This document shows positions 16,601 through 22,448 of a DNA stretch of 64,000 nucleotides, piece after piece. Numbering within the stretch: the first letter of the stretch is position 1; every line of letters starts with the position of its first letter. Position numbers and translations under genes: made by a program. Source of the stretch: Desulfovibrio intestinalis (GTDB lineage: Bacteria > Desulfobacterota > Desulfovibrionia > Desulfovibrionales > Desulfovibrionaceae); NCBI RefSeq assembly GCF_014202345.1, contig NZ_JACHGO010000006.1, forward strand, positions 124,001 to 188,000, read 5' to 3'. The notes beneath the pieces were generated by a model that was given only the letters and a program-made list of their open reading frames with translations, was not told the DNA's origin and made no database searches.

Positions 16601-16966
16601 GGCGTTGAAGGCGGCAAGCTGGTCCTGCGCCAGCGCCTTGAGGGGAAAAAGATAGAGCGCGCGTGCGTCGGGGTCGCGCAGGTGGCGTTCCAGCACGGGC
16701 AGATTGTAGATCAGGCTTTTGCCGCTGGCCGTGGGCGTGGCCGCAACAATAGAGTGCCCGGCCCGTATGTGGTCCGTGGCCAGCGCCTGATGGCTGTACA
16801 GTCCGGCTATGCCGCGCTGCTCAAGAATACGGCTGATGGCTGCGGGCCAGGGCAGGCGCGTTTGAGCGTACTGAGGCTCGGCAGCGGGCAGCAGGCGGTG
16901 GCAGGTAACTTGCCCGCCAAGCTTTTCCGAAGCCAGAAGGGCGGAAATATAGGAACCGACAGACAT
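13649..16966 (-). CDS. MrfA-like DUF1998 helicase fused to a MrfB-like DEDDy exonuclease
   Basis: 1105 residues. Helicase part: Walker A ATPTASGKS (76-84), DEAH (189-192), CTATVGNP, STSALELGIDIGG and QRGGRVGR (424-431), then the DUF1998 region with a five-Cys zinc cluster (C762, C764, C768, C771, C777). A low-complexity linker (about 815-915, Thr/Gly/His-rich) leads to an RNase H-fold exonuclease: FDVETR (D930, E932), FNSLRFD (D994) and YCRMD (Y1062, D1066). In Bacillus, MrfA (YprA) and MrfB (YprB) are separate proteins that repair mitomycin C damage; here they are one chain. A second insert of about 50 residues (250-300, Ala/Ser/Thr) separates the two RecA domains. An internal ATG at 14236 has a strong GGAGG signal and could yield the exonuclease alone. 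Confidence 0.88.
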   Translation of the reverse strand: MSVGSYISALLASEKLGGQVTCHRLLPAAEPQYAQTRLPWPAAISRILEQRGIAGLYSHQALATDHIRAGHSIVAATPTASGKSLIYNLPVLERHLRDPDARALYLFPLKALAQDQLAAFNALTATWPKDARPAAALYDGDTTDHFRRKIRRDPPAVLISNPEMLHLGILPHHEQWAAFLAGLTHVVVDEAHTYRGVFGAHMAQVFRRLNRLAGRYGAKPVYVLCTATVGNPGELGAALTGTAYPVAEENIVSVATSGATASDQGDSTAGAVVSNTTSISAAAPVFQTTNPAAPPPVVIDKSGAPQGPRHFVFLNPEQSPATAAIDLLKAALARNLRTIVYCRSRRMTELISLWAGQSGSFASRISAYRAGFLPEERRSIESRMASGDLLAVVSTSALELGIDIGGLDVCILVGYPGTVMATLQRGGRVGRAQQESAVIVVAGEDALDQYFARNPEDFFSRPPEKAVVNPDNEVILARHLECAAAEMPLRLGEAMLASPAALAAARQLNSQGLLLQSADGKQLVASRKRPQRHVDLRGTGQTFSIEDEQGHIIGSVDGFRAWRETHPGAVYLHRGRSYIIEDMDPARARIMAKEAKVGWFTRTRGQKATDILEETERMSLGRTLVCRGRLRIIDTVTGYEKRSTSGNRLLTITPLDAPPQVFETEGLWFVIPDNIRAEMEDNFMHFMGGIHALEHAAIGMLPLLIMADRNDFGGISTPMHAQLGLPAVFIYDGLPGGAGLTRQAFGDARALLEATYKTVAACPCEDGCPSCVHSPKCGSSNRPIDKRAALELLRQLLASGNEGNLLHEKLTISPPPPRPELEFVAATAMTDTDSTFEPADPHRFAAASANTARPAFANGPATSGAATRGTASAPPHAAEYTTGHATGHVTGHATAHGANATPASPDGGSPMTDLQSHIAMPPPEHFVVFDVETRRSAAEVGGWHKAGDMGVSVAVAYDSRADDFFSYTQDELPALFERMRASGLVVGFNSLRFDYAVLAPFAPFDLHRLPSLDILQRIKDRLSYRISLDNLGQATLEAPKSADGLQALRWWKEGKMDEIAAYCRMDVDLTRRLYLYGLEHGHLLFTNKAGSRVRVPVDLRPPQAR

Positions 16967-17007
16967 TTAAACTTCCATGCAAGAGGCTCCCACGCGGGAA
17001 GCGCTCA

Positions 17008-17751
17008 TTATGCGTCTCTCCTGAGCGGGATTTCGGTTTGCGCGGCAGGCCTTGCCTGCCCTGCGGATTGCGGCGCGGCGGCGCGGTCTTCAGTGGGAAC
17101 AAGAGAACGCAGCACACGGGCCGGCGACCCTGCAGCAAGGCTGTGCGGCGGCACGTCTTTTGTTACCACGCTGCCAGCACCGATAATAGCTCCCTCGCCA
17201 ATGGTGACGCCCTTGAGAATGATGCAGTTGAGGCCAATCCAGGCGTAGTCGCCAATGGCCACGGGCCTGTCGCCTTCCATCCCCGGTTCTGTGGCGCGGG
17301 CTTCTGGCGGCCAATGGGCGTGAAAGTCTGAATCCACAATGATGCAGTTGGGCGCAATCAATACCTGCCGTCCGATGCTGATGGCGGTGGAGCGGGCAGT
17401 TATGGACGTGCCGCTGAGTTGCGCGCCGGGGCCAATATCAATGCGTGCGCCGGGGCCAAAGGTACGCAGGCGCACAGGCGTTGCCAGAGCCGCTGCCGTG
17501 GCCCGCCGCCAGGATGAAATAAGGCTTGTTTCATCCCCGATGGATATGTGGCTGCCCGGCCAGCGCATGAGCCCCACCGGGCCGTGGGCAGTAACGCCTG
17601 CGCCAATGGGCACGCCCACAAGGGCGGCCTTGCAACGCAGACGCAGGGTGCCCCAAAAGCGTCCCCATCGCGTCATCACCTGAAGGCTGGCGTAGCTGAT
17701 TATATTGGCAGGGGTGAGGCCCCGTTCCAGAGCTTTTCGCAGCATGCTCAT
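17008..17751 (-). CDS. Hexapeptide-repeat acyltransferase (WcaF/LacA type)
   Basis: About 247 residues. A left-handed beta-helix acyltransferase: repeats such as IGDETSL, RIDIGPGAQLSG, AISIGRQVLIAPNCIIVDSDFH, the catalytic-type His in DSDFHAHW, then VAIGDYAWIGLNCIILKGVTIGEGAIIGAGSVVTKDVPP and the closing AAGSPARVLR. It would O-acetylate a sugar from acetyl-CoA in the cytoplasm. I chose the ATG at 17751 because GGAGGTAATCAAC stands directly before it; the longer frame up to 17988 has no signal and unusual composition. No glycan genes adjoin it. The C-terminal 30 residues are Ala/Pro rich and outside the family core. Confidence 0.83.
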   Translation of the reverse strand: MSMLRKALERGLTPANIISYASLQVMTRWGRFWGTLRLRCKAALVGVPIGAGVTAHGPVGLMRWPGSHISIGDETSLISSWRRATAAALATPVRLRTFGPGARIDIGPGAQLSGTSITARSTAISIGRQVLIAPNCIIVDSDFHAHWPPEARATEPGMEGDRPVAIGDYAWIGLNCIILKGVTIGEGAIIGAGSVVTKDVPPHSLAAGSPARVLRSLVPTEDRAAAPQSAGQARPAAQTEIPLRRDA

Positions 17752-18154
17752 GTTGATTACCTCCGCCAGCCCTGGCGGTAATGCCGTAGTTTGTTCGCTT
17801 GCGTCCGTATCCATTACATTGGACAGACTGGTGGCGGAGTGGTGCTGGCTGACTTGAACAACCAGCATGCCAGACTTGGCTCCAGTGGTCGAGGGGCTGG
17901 CTAGGGAGTGGTTTGGCGAGGCAGAAATAATTTCTGTTATATCTTGAAATAACAGAGATAAATACTTATATGCCAGCTTGACGGCCATAGCCCTCTGGAC
18001 TAGATTGAAAATGAAAGTTGTTTTTATGATGGGCGGATGAGTTCAAGGCACAAGGCCGCCTTGTCGGTGTGGGGTGAAATGCCCCGGGCCGCAGGCACGG
18101 CGTGTTGCTGTGTCGCAGTGTTTTTCAGTTGTAATTTCTGCTGGTGAGGCTTTT
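17752..18154. other. Divergent intergenic region with two inverted repeats
   Basis: Two possible operators lie between the acyltransferase and feoA: TCTGTTAT (17933-17940) with ATAACAGA (17949-17956), and the 15-bp palindrome ACAAGGC-C-GCCTTGT (18050-18064). No clear Fur box is recognised. No gene is supported. Confidence 0.35.
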
Positions 18155-18430
18155 ATGGACAAGCGCGAAAGTGTTTTTCCGCTCACGGCCCTCAAGGTTG
18201 GCGAGCCTGCGTATATTGTAAGCATCAATGCCAGGGGCGAACTGGCCCGCAGAATTCGCGACATGGGACTCGGTTCGGGCATGCCTGTTTCAGTGGTAGG
18301 GTATGCCCCGCTGAGGGATCCTCTGGCCCTGCGTTGCGCCGAGGCTACCATTGCCCTGCGGCGCAGTGAGGCCAAATCCATCATGGTGCGGCAACACGTT
18401 GAAACACAGCCCGCAGCAACCCGCAAATAA
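18155..18430 (+). CDS. feoA: FeoA domain protein
   Basis: 91 residues, SH3-like FeoA fold, a small cytoplasmic accessory of the FeoB ferrous iron transporter. Visible hallmarks: FPLTALKVGEPAYIVSINA, ELARRIRDMGLGSGMPVSVVG and a final REPLA-like block DPLALRCAEATIALRRSEA. Start at 18155 has GGTGAGG upstream; the ATG at 18074 would add a 27-residue tail without homology. No feoB follows: the next gene is on the other strand past a strong terminator. It is therefore a solitary FeoA, either an accessory for a distant FeoB or one of several FeoA copies. Confidence 0.85.
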   Translation: MDKRESVFPLTALKVGEPAYIVSINARGELARRIRDMGLGSGMPVSVVGYAPLRDPLALRCAEATIALRRSEAKSIMVRQHVETQPAATRK

Positions 18431-18546
18431 ATTTCAGGCGCACCGGGCGCGTCGCAGTTTCCATAAGCAGAAAAGCGCCTCTACAAGATAATCCGTGTCC
18501 TCCACGTCTTCACGTCCTGGCCCTGCATTGCCGCAAGGGCAAATTG

Positions 18547-18582
18547 AAAACCCGCTCCGGCGCATACCGGAGCGGGTTTTTA
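18547..18582 (+). terminator. Rho-independent terminator after feoA
   Basis: Perfect 14-bp arms AAAACCCGCTCCGG (18547-18560) and CCGGAGCGGGTTTT (18567-18580) with trailing T. A second small hairpin (GCGTTTCGC-AA-GCGAAACGC, 18660-18679) lies past the stop of the convergent reductase gene. Confidence 0.88.
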
Positions 18583-18713
18583 ATCACTGGCTGTACACAG
18601 CGAAAATCATGCATTTCAGTCGGCTATGCGAACCGTGCCGCATTGCCGCAACCTGCCGCGCGTTTCGCAAGCGAAACGCAGCAAGCGTTTGGGTTGCTTT
18701 GCAAATATGCTGG

Positions 18714-19259
18714 CTATTTTTTCAGTTGCCGGGTCCACTGGGCAAGAGCCTGCATGACCTCGGCAGTCTGTTTGGCGAGGCCGTCGTCCACCACATTGCC
18801 CTGGTCGTCAAAGCTTGGTGTAAAGGCATTGGAGAACAGTTCGGGCTTGTTCAGCACATGCAGGTTCAGATACACGCAAACCTGACGCAGATGGTACTGG
18901 CTACGGCTGGTGCCCATGCCGCCTCCGGCGCCCACAATGCAAACGGCCTTGCCCGAAAGCGGGCCGAGGTTGGGCTCACGCGAAACCCAGTCCAGCGCGT
19001 TTTTCAGAGCAGGAGCCAGCGAGTAGTTGTACTCCGGGCAAGCCAGCACAAGAGCGTCTGCCGCAGTGACCTGCGCAATGAGGTCTTTGGCGGCCTGCGG
19101 TTTTTCAATATCTTCATTATAGAAGGGCAGTGCGGAGATATTGGCGATCTCCATACGGACGCCCTCGGGAAGATGGGCGGCGCAGCAGCGCAGCAGACCC
19201 GTATTGCGGGAGGCGCGGCGCAAACTGCCTGAAATACCCAAAAAGGTAAGATTGCTCAT
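18714..19259 (-). CDS. NADPH-dependent FMN reductase family protein
   Basis: 181 residues with a flavodoxin-like fold. FMN-binding features: FLGISGSLRRASRNTGLLR (phosphate loop), LACPEYNYSLAPALKNALDW, the family signature around the isoalloxazine ring, and VCIVGAGGGMGTSRSQYHLR. It belongs with ChrR/YieF/azoreductase-type quinone or chromate reductases that use NAD(P)H, cytoplasmic and usually dimeric or tetrameric. It forms a single-gene unit. AAGGA precedes its start (AAGGAGAATCCTT region at about 19262-19272). True substrate unknown. Confidence 0.9.
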   Translation of the reverse strand: MSNLTFLGISGSLRRASRNTGLLRCCAAHLPEGVRMEIANISALPFYNEDIEKPQAAKDLIAQVTAADALVLACPEYNYSLAPALKNALDWVSREPNLGPLSGKAVCIVGAGGGMGTSRSQYHLRQVCVYLNLHVLNKPELFSNAFTPSFDDQGNVVDDGLAKQTAEVMQALAQWTRQLKK

Positions 19260-19391
19260 AAGGATTCTCCTTGTGTTCGTAAGTGCGAACGCGTTCAGAG
19301 TAGCAATTTTTATGGCGAAAGCCTACGGATTAGCTTGCCTGTTTTTCGCATGGCCCTGCCAGAGCATTTCAATGTTCATCTGCTCCAGAAA

Positions 19392-19802
19392 TCAGCAGCC
19401 ACAGTCCTTGCGGTGGCGGGTGCGGCTTTCAAACTTTTCTTTATGTACCACGACGCGTTCGTGAACGCCCTCGCCTATCAGGCCCACTTCGTCACGGGCG
19501 CTTACCTTGAAGGTCAGTCCCTTGCCGTTGGAGGACATGCCCGTCAGTTCCGCGGTGAACGTCACCTGCATGCCGCAGGGTGTTGCCGCTACATGGGCCA
19601 CATCCACCTTGGTGCCCACAGTGGTCATGCCTTCAGGCAGCACATCCTGCACGACGGCCACGGCGGTGGCTTCCATCCGGGCTATCATCATGGCTGTGGA
19701 AAAAACCTCAACCAGACCGCTGCCAACATGACAGGCCAGCATGGCTTCGCTGACAGTAATTTCAGACGTGCCGGAAATGCCCGGCTCCAGAATTTTTTTC
19801 AT
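19392..19802 (-). CDS. FlK-type acyl-CoA thioesterase (hot-dog fold)
   Basis: 136 residues. Hot-dog thioesterase resembling fluoroacetyl-CoA thioesterase FlK. With the start at 19802 the candidates T36, E44 and H70 have spacings of 8 and 26, identical to the FlK triad T42/E50/H76; the local sequences are VFSTAMMIARMEATA and GTKVDVAHVAATP. I prefer 19802 because ACGAGGCGAGA precedes that ATG, while the longer frame to 19961 adds a proline-rich tail. The enzyme hydrolyses an acyl-CoA; nothing suggests fluorinated substrates. The C-terminus ends CGC. It lies between the FMN reductase and nrfHA, each with its own signals. Confidence 0.75.
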   Translation of the reverse strand: MKKILEPGISGTSEITVSEAMLACHVGSGLVEVFSTAMMIARMEATAVAVVQDVLPEGMTTVGTKVDVAHVAATPCGMQVTFTAELTGMSSNGKGLTFKVSARDEVGLIGEGVHERVVVHKEKFESRTRHRKDCGC

Positions 19803-19942
19803 TCTCGCCTCGTTTGCCTCCCGCAGTCCGGTCTCCGGCGGGAGTGCTTGCGGTGGAGGGTTGCCATGAGCCCGCTTTACGGGCGTGTATGCAGGCATAG
19901 TAGAAAAGATGCGGTGCGCTATCAAGTGCGGCGCATAAAAGG

Positions 19943-19983
19943 GTCCGCCCGGGAAAGCCATTGGCGTTCCCGGGCGGACTTTT
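19943..19983 (-). terminator. Terminator of nrfHA
   Basis: Perfect 13-bp arms GTCCGCCCGGGAA (19943-19955) and TTCCCGGGCGGAC (19967-19979). On the minus strand it lies 40 bases past the nrfA stop and is followed by CCCTTTTA. T also follows on the plus strand. Confidence 0.85.
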
Positions 19984-20021
19984 ACAGACAGAGCCTGTGG
20001 AGGGCTATGGCTGGTCTGGAA

Positions 20022-21605
20022 TTACTTTCCCTGACTGCCTTGGGAGGTCAGGCGGTCCTGCCCTTCCCATACCTGTTCAGCCTTGGGCAGCGCAGGCAGC
20101 AGCTTGGTCCAGGGGTTCTGCTTGAGGAACTCGGGATCCTGCTGAAGCTTGCGGCTCATGTTCAGAATGGGCGGCACAATCTCCTTGATGTCGCCAGCCA
20201 GCATGGGGGCGATGCCGAATTCCGTGGCCTGGGTGGCCAGATCAACGGCCTTCTGGCTGCATTCCATACTGGTCATGAGCGTGTCGAGCGCCTTGGTCGG
20301 GTTATGGAAGCCCACGCTATTTTCAGCGGAGACGTAGTCCCAGAACAACTGGCCCTTGCGCACCATTTCGCGCGCTTCAGTCATAAGGGCTTCATAGTTG
20401 GGCGCGCGGCGGCCTTCGTAAGCATTGGCAAGACGCACGGCTTCATGAGCCTTGACGGATATTTCCTGTGCCTTGATCAGCTGGTCGTAGGTCTTCTTCT
20501 GGGTGTTAAGCACGCGCTGGCGCAGGTATTCGCCGGTCTTGTCAGCATGGCACTGGCGGCAGGCGCGCATTTCGGGGTCCTTCATGGGCGAGGTGATCCA
20601 GTGGCTCGTCATCTTCTTGCCGTCTTCACGCACGTACTGCATGTGGCAGTCGACGCAGGAAACTCCGGCAGCGCCGTGGGGACCGTCCTGGAAGGTTTCG
20701 TACTCGGGGTGCTGCATCTTGATCATGGGTACCTTGGAGGCAGCGTGTACCCAGTCAACAAAGGGGCCGGGCTTGCCGTCGGCGTCCTTGGCTCCGTGGC
20801 CCTTGTAGTACTGATACATGTCTTCGGGGTTGAAGCCGTTATCCCAGGGGAATACGGGCTTGGCAGCCGGGCCGTTGTCCTTGTGGGTGAAGTAGTATTC
20901 CACATGGCACTGGGCGCAGACGAGAGTGCGCTTTTCGTTGCGGCTTATCTTCTGCCAGTCCTTGCCGCTGCGCTTGAGCCAGTCCTTGAGCGGTTCGGAA
21001 TACAGGCGCAGCTCCATCGTGCCGGGGTCGTGGCAGGTGGCGCAGCTTATGCTTTCTTCATGAGCGTTGATTTTGTCTTTGGCGCGGAATTCATTGACGT
21101 CCATAGACCAGAATTTATCGCCGTACTGGCCGACCCATTCCATCATCTTGGGGGTCTTGCAGTTCCAGCAGGTGGCGGGCAGGTTGCCCTTGCCGTCAGC
21201 CGCGAAACGGTTGATGCGGTCAATATTTACAAAGTCGTCAATGGCGTAGGTATGCCCACGCGTTTCATTGTATTCATACATGAAAGGATAGCCCAGCCAG
21301 AGATTTTTCAGGTAGGGCTGAGCATGTTTGAAGCCCTTGGGCAGGGGGTTCACATTGTCATTTTTATGGTAAGGCACAGACCCTTTATAGTCGGTCATGA
21401 CCTTGTCTTCGTTATTTTTCATATACGAAGCATACTGCTGGGGAAATGCGCCCTTGAAGGCCGACATCTTGAGTTCTGTTTCAGGAATGCCCGTTTTATA
21501 TTTGGGGGCCTTCAGCTCGGTGGATACATCCTGACAGCCGCTGAGCAAAGCAACGCCCAGCAGCGTGGCCAGAGCCAGGGCCGTGGTCACAATTCGCTTA
21601 TTCAT
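20022..21605 (-). CDS. nrfA: Ammonia-forming cytochrome c nitrite reductase NrfA
   Basis: 527 residues. Reduces nitrite to ammonium with six electrons, and also handles NO and hydroxylamine. Five haem sites: the catalytic CWNCK (146-150, Lys ligand) and CATCH (188-192), CAQCH (230-234), CVDCH (317-321), CRQCH (349-353). The signal peptide ends in LLSGC with Cys24, a lipobox, so a membrane-anchored lipoprotein is likely, as described for Desulfovibrio NrfA. Active-site Arg/Tyr/His of the family are expected in YEYNETRGHTYAIDD and VEYYFTHKD-type stretches and in QHPEYETFQDGPH. The start overlaps the nrfH stop by 8 bases, so the two are translationally coupled. In sulfate reducers this enzyme protects sulfite reductase from nitrite. 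Confidence 0.98.
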   Translation of the reverse strand: MNKRIVTTALALATLLGVALLSGCQDVSTELKAPKYKTGIPETELKMSAFKGAFPQQYASYMKNNEDKVMTDYKGSVPYHKNDNVNPLPKGFKHAQPYLKNLWLGYPFMYEYNETRGHTYAIDDFVNIDRINRFAADGKGNLPATCWNCKTPKMMEWVGQYGDKFWSMDVNEFRAKDKINAHEESISCATCHDPGTMELRLYSEPLKDWLKRSGKDWQKISRNEKRTLVCAQCHVEYYFTHKDNGPAAKPVFPWDNGFNPEDMYQYYKGHGAKDADGKPGPFVDWVHAASKVPMIKMQHPEYETFQDGPHGAAGVSCVDCHMQYVREDGKKMTSHWITSPMKDPEMRACRQCHADKTGEYLRQRVLNTQKKTYDQLIKAQEISVKAHEAVRLANAYEGRRAPNYEALMTEAREMVRKGQLFWDYVSAENSVGFHNPTKALDTLMTSMECSQKAVDLATQATEFGIAPMLAGDIKEIVPPILNMSRKLQQDPEFLKQNPWTKLLPALPKAEQVWEGQDRLTSQGSQGK

Positions 21606-22065
21606 AGGCTACCGTCCTTGTACTGATAGGCTTCATACGCATGTGGGCCACGCCCCTGTGGCAATCCACACAGTAGGGCTTTGCGTCCATGCTGGCCACG
21701 TTGATGTTGGTTTGGGCATGGCACGCCTTGCAGTTGGCGTTTACCACGTCACGCGTGTGCAGACTTAAGGGACGCGGAATATCGTGCCCCATAATGTTGC
21801 CCACCACATCGCGCAGGCCTTCTTTTGCCTTGAACGGCAACTTGACCAAAAGATTGTGCGGGGCGTGGCAATCATTGCAGGAAAGATTGGCGTGCGTGCC
21901 CATCTTCTGGGTAACGGCAGCCTCCTGCATGATGTGACAACTGGCGCAGAACGGTCGCTGGTCGGTGGTCGTCATGGCATATGCCAGAACTCCCATCAGC
22001 ACCACTCCCGCCGCAACGCCGCCCATCAGCCATTTCAGCCAGGGTCCATTGCGGGGTATACCCAT
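21598..22065 (-). CDS. nrfH: Cytochrome c nitrite reductase membrane subunit NrfH
   Basis: 155 residues, NapC/NirT family menaquinol dehydrogenase that feeds NrfA. One N-terminal membrane helix (about 10-31) and four haem motifs: CASCHIM (40-46, with the Met ligand typical of NrfH haem 1), CNDCH (63-67), CKACH (112-116) and CVDCH (132-136). The start at 22065 is set by AAGGAGGCTCT directly upstream; the frame extends to 22113 without a further signal. First gene of nrfHA, divergent from the kinase-regulator pair that probably controls it. Confidence 0.97.
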   Translation of the reverse strand: MGIPRNGPWLKWLMGGVAAGVVLMGVLAYAMTTTDQRPFCASCHIMQEAAVTQKMGTHANLSCNDCHAPHNLLVKLPFKAKEGLRDVVGNIMGHDIPRPLSLHTRDVVNANCKACHAQTNINVASMDAKPYCVDCHRGVAHMRMKPISTRTVAYE

Positions 22066-22448
22066 AGAGCCTCCTTCACTCGCTCCTAGTGCAGATGCGT
22101 CCTGAAAACCCACATTTTCAGGACGTAGTATCGCCCACGGCCAGGCCTTGCAGCCTGTTTTTCATGAGCTTTGGCAACCCGAAGGGGATCGCCGGACGGC
22201 CGTTGGTCCAGGCAGACCGTCCATTGCGCAGCCACCACGGCGGCACAATATGATTCCTGTAACATCAAGAATTGTACCATTTATGTGAAAATTTTTGTAA
22301 AGAAAAAACTTTGATAAACGTGAGTGTTGTGTGATTTTTTTATCAGGCGGCCAATAGCGGCATTGAAAAATCCAGATAAAGATGACAAAATTCATAAAAA
22401 TATGACAACAGATGGGGCTTTTGTCTCATTTATCGCTATGAGGCTTCT
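22066..22448. promoter_or_regulatory. nrfHA / sensor kinase divergent control region
   Basis: A perfect inverted repeat, CGTCCTGAAAA (22098-22108) with TTTTCAGGACG (22115-22125), lies 33-60 bp before nrfH and may be an operator or a leader hairpin. Two imperfect sigma-54-like elements read toward nrfH: TGGTACAATTCTTGAT (22279 to 22264, GA instead of GC at -12) and a GG-N10-GC within 22102-22117. A wider repeat TGATAAA (22312-22318) / TTTATCA (22339-22345) also stands there. I cannot decide the true promoter. No gene is present. Confidence 0.4.

Noticed and set aside
17752-17988. N-terminal extension of the acyltransferase to the ATG at 17988
   Set aside because: GGAGG stands before the ATG at 17751, the extension has atypical composition, and no family member is known to me with such a segment.
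19335-21626. 763-codon open frame opposite nrfA
   Set aside because: Antisense shadow of a haem protein gene, with low-complexity composition and no signals.
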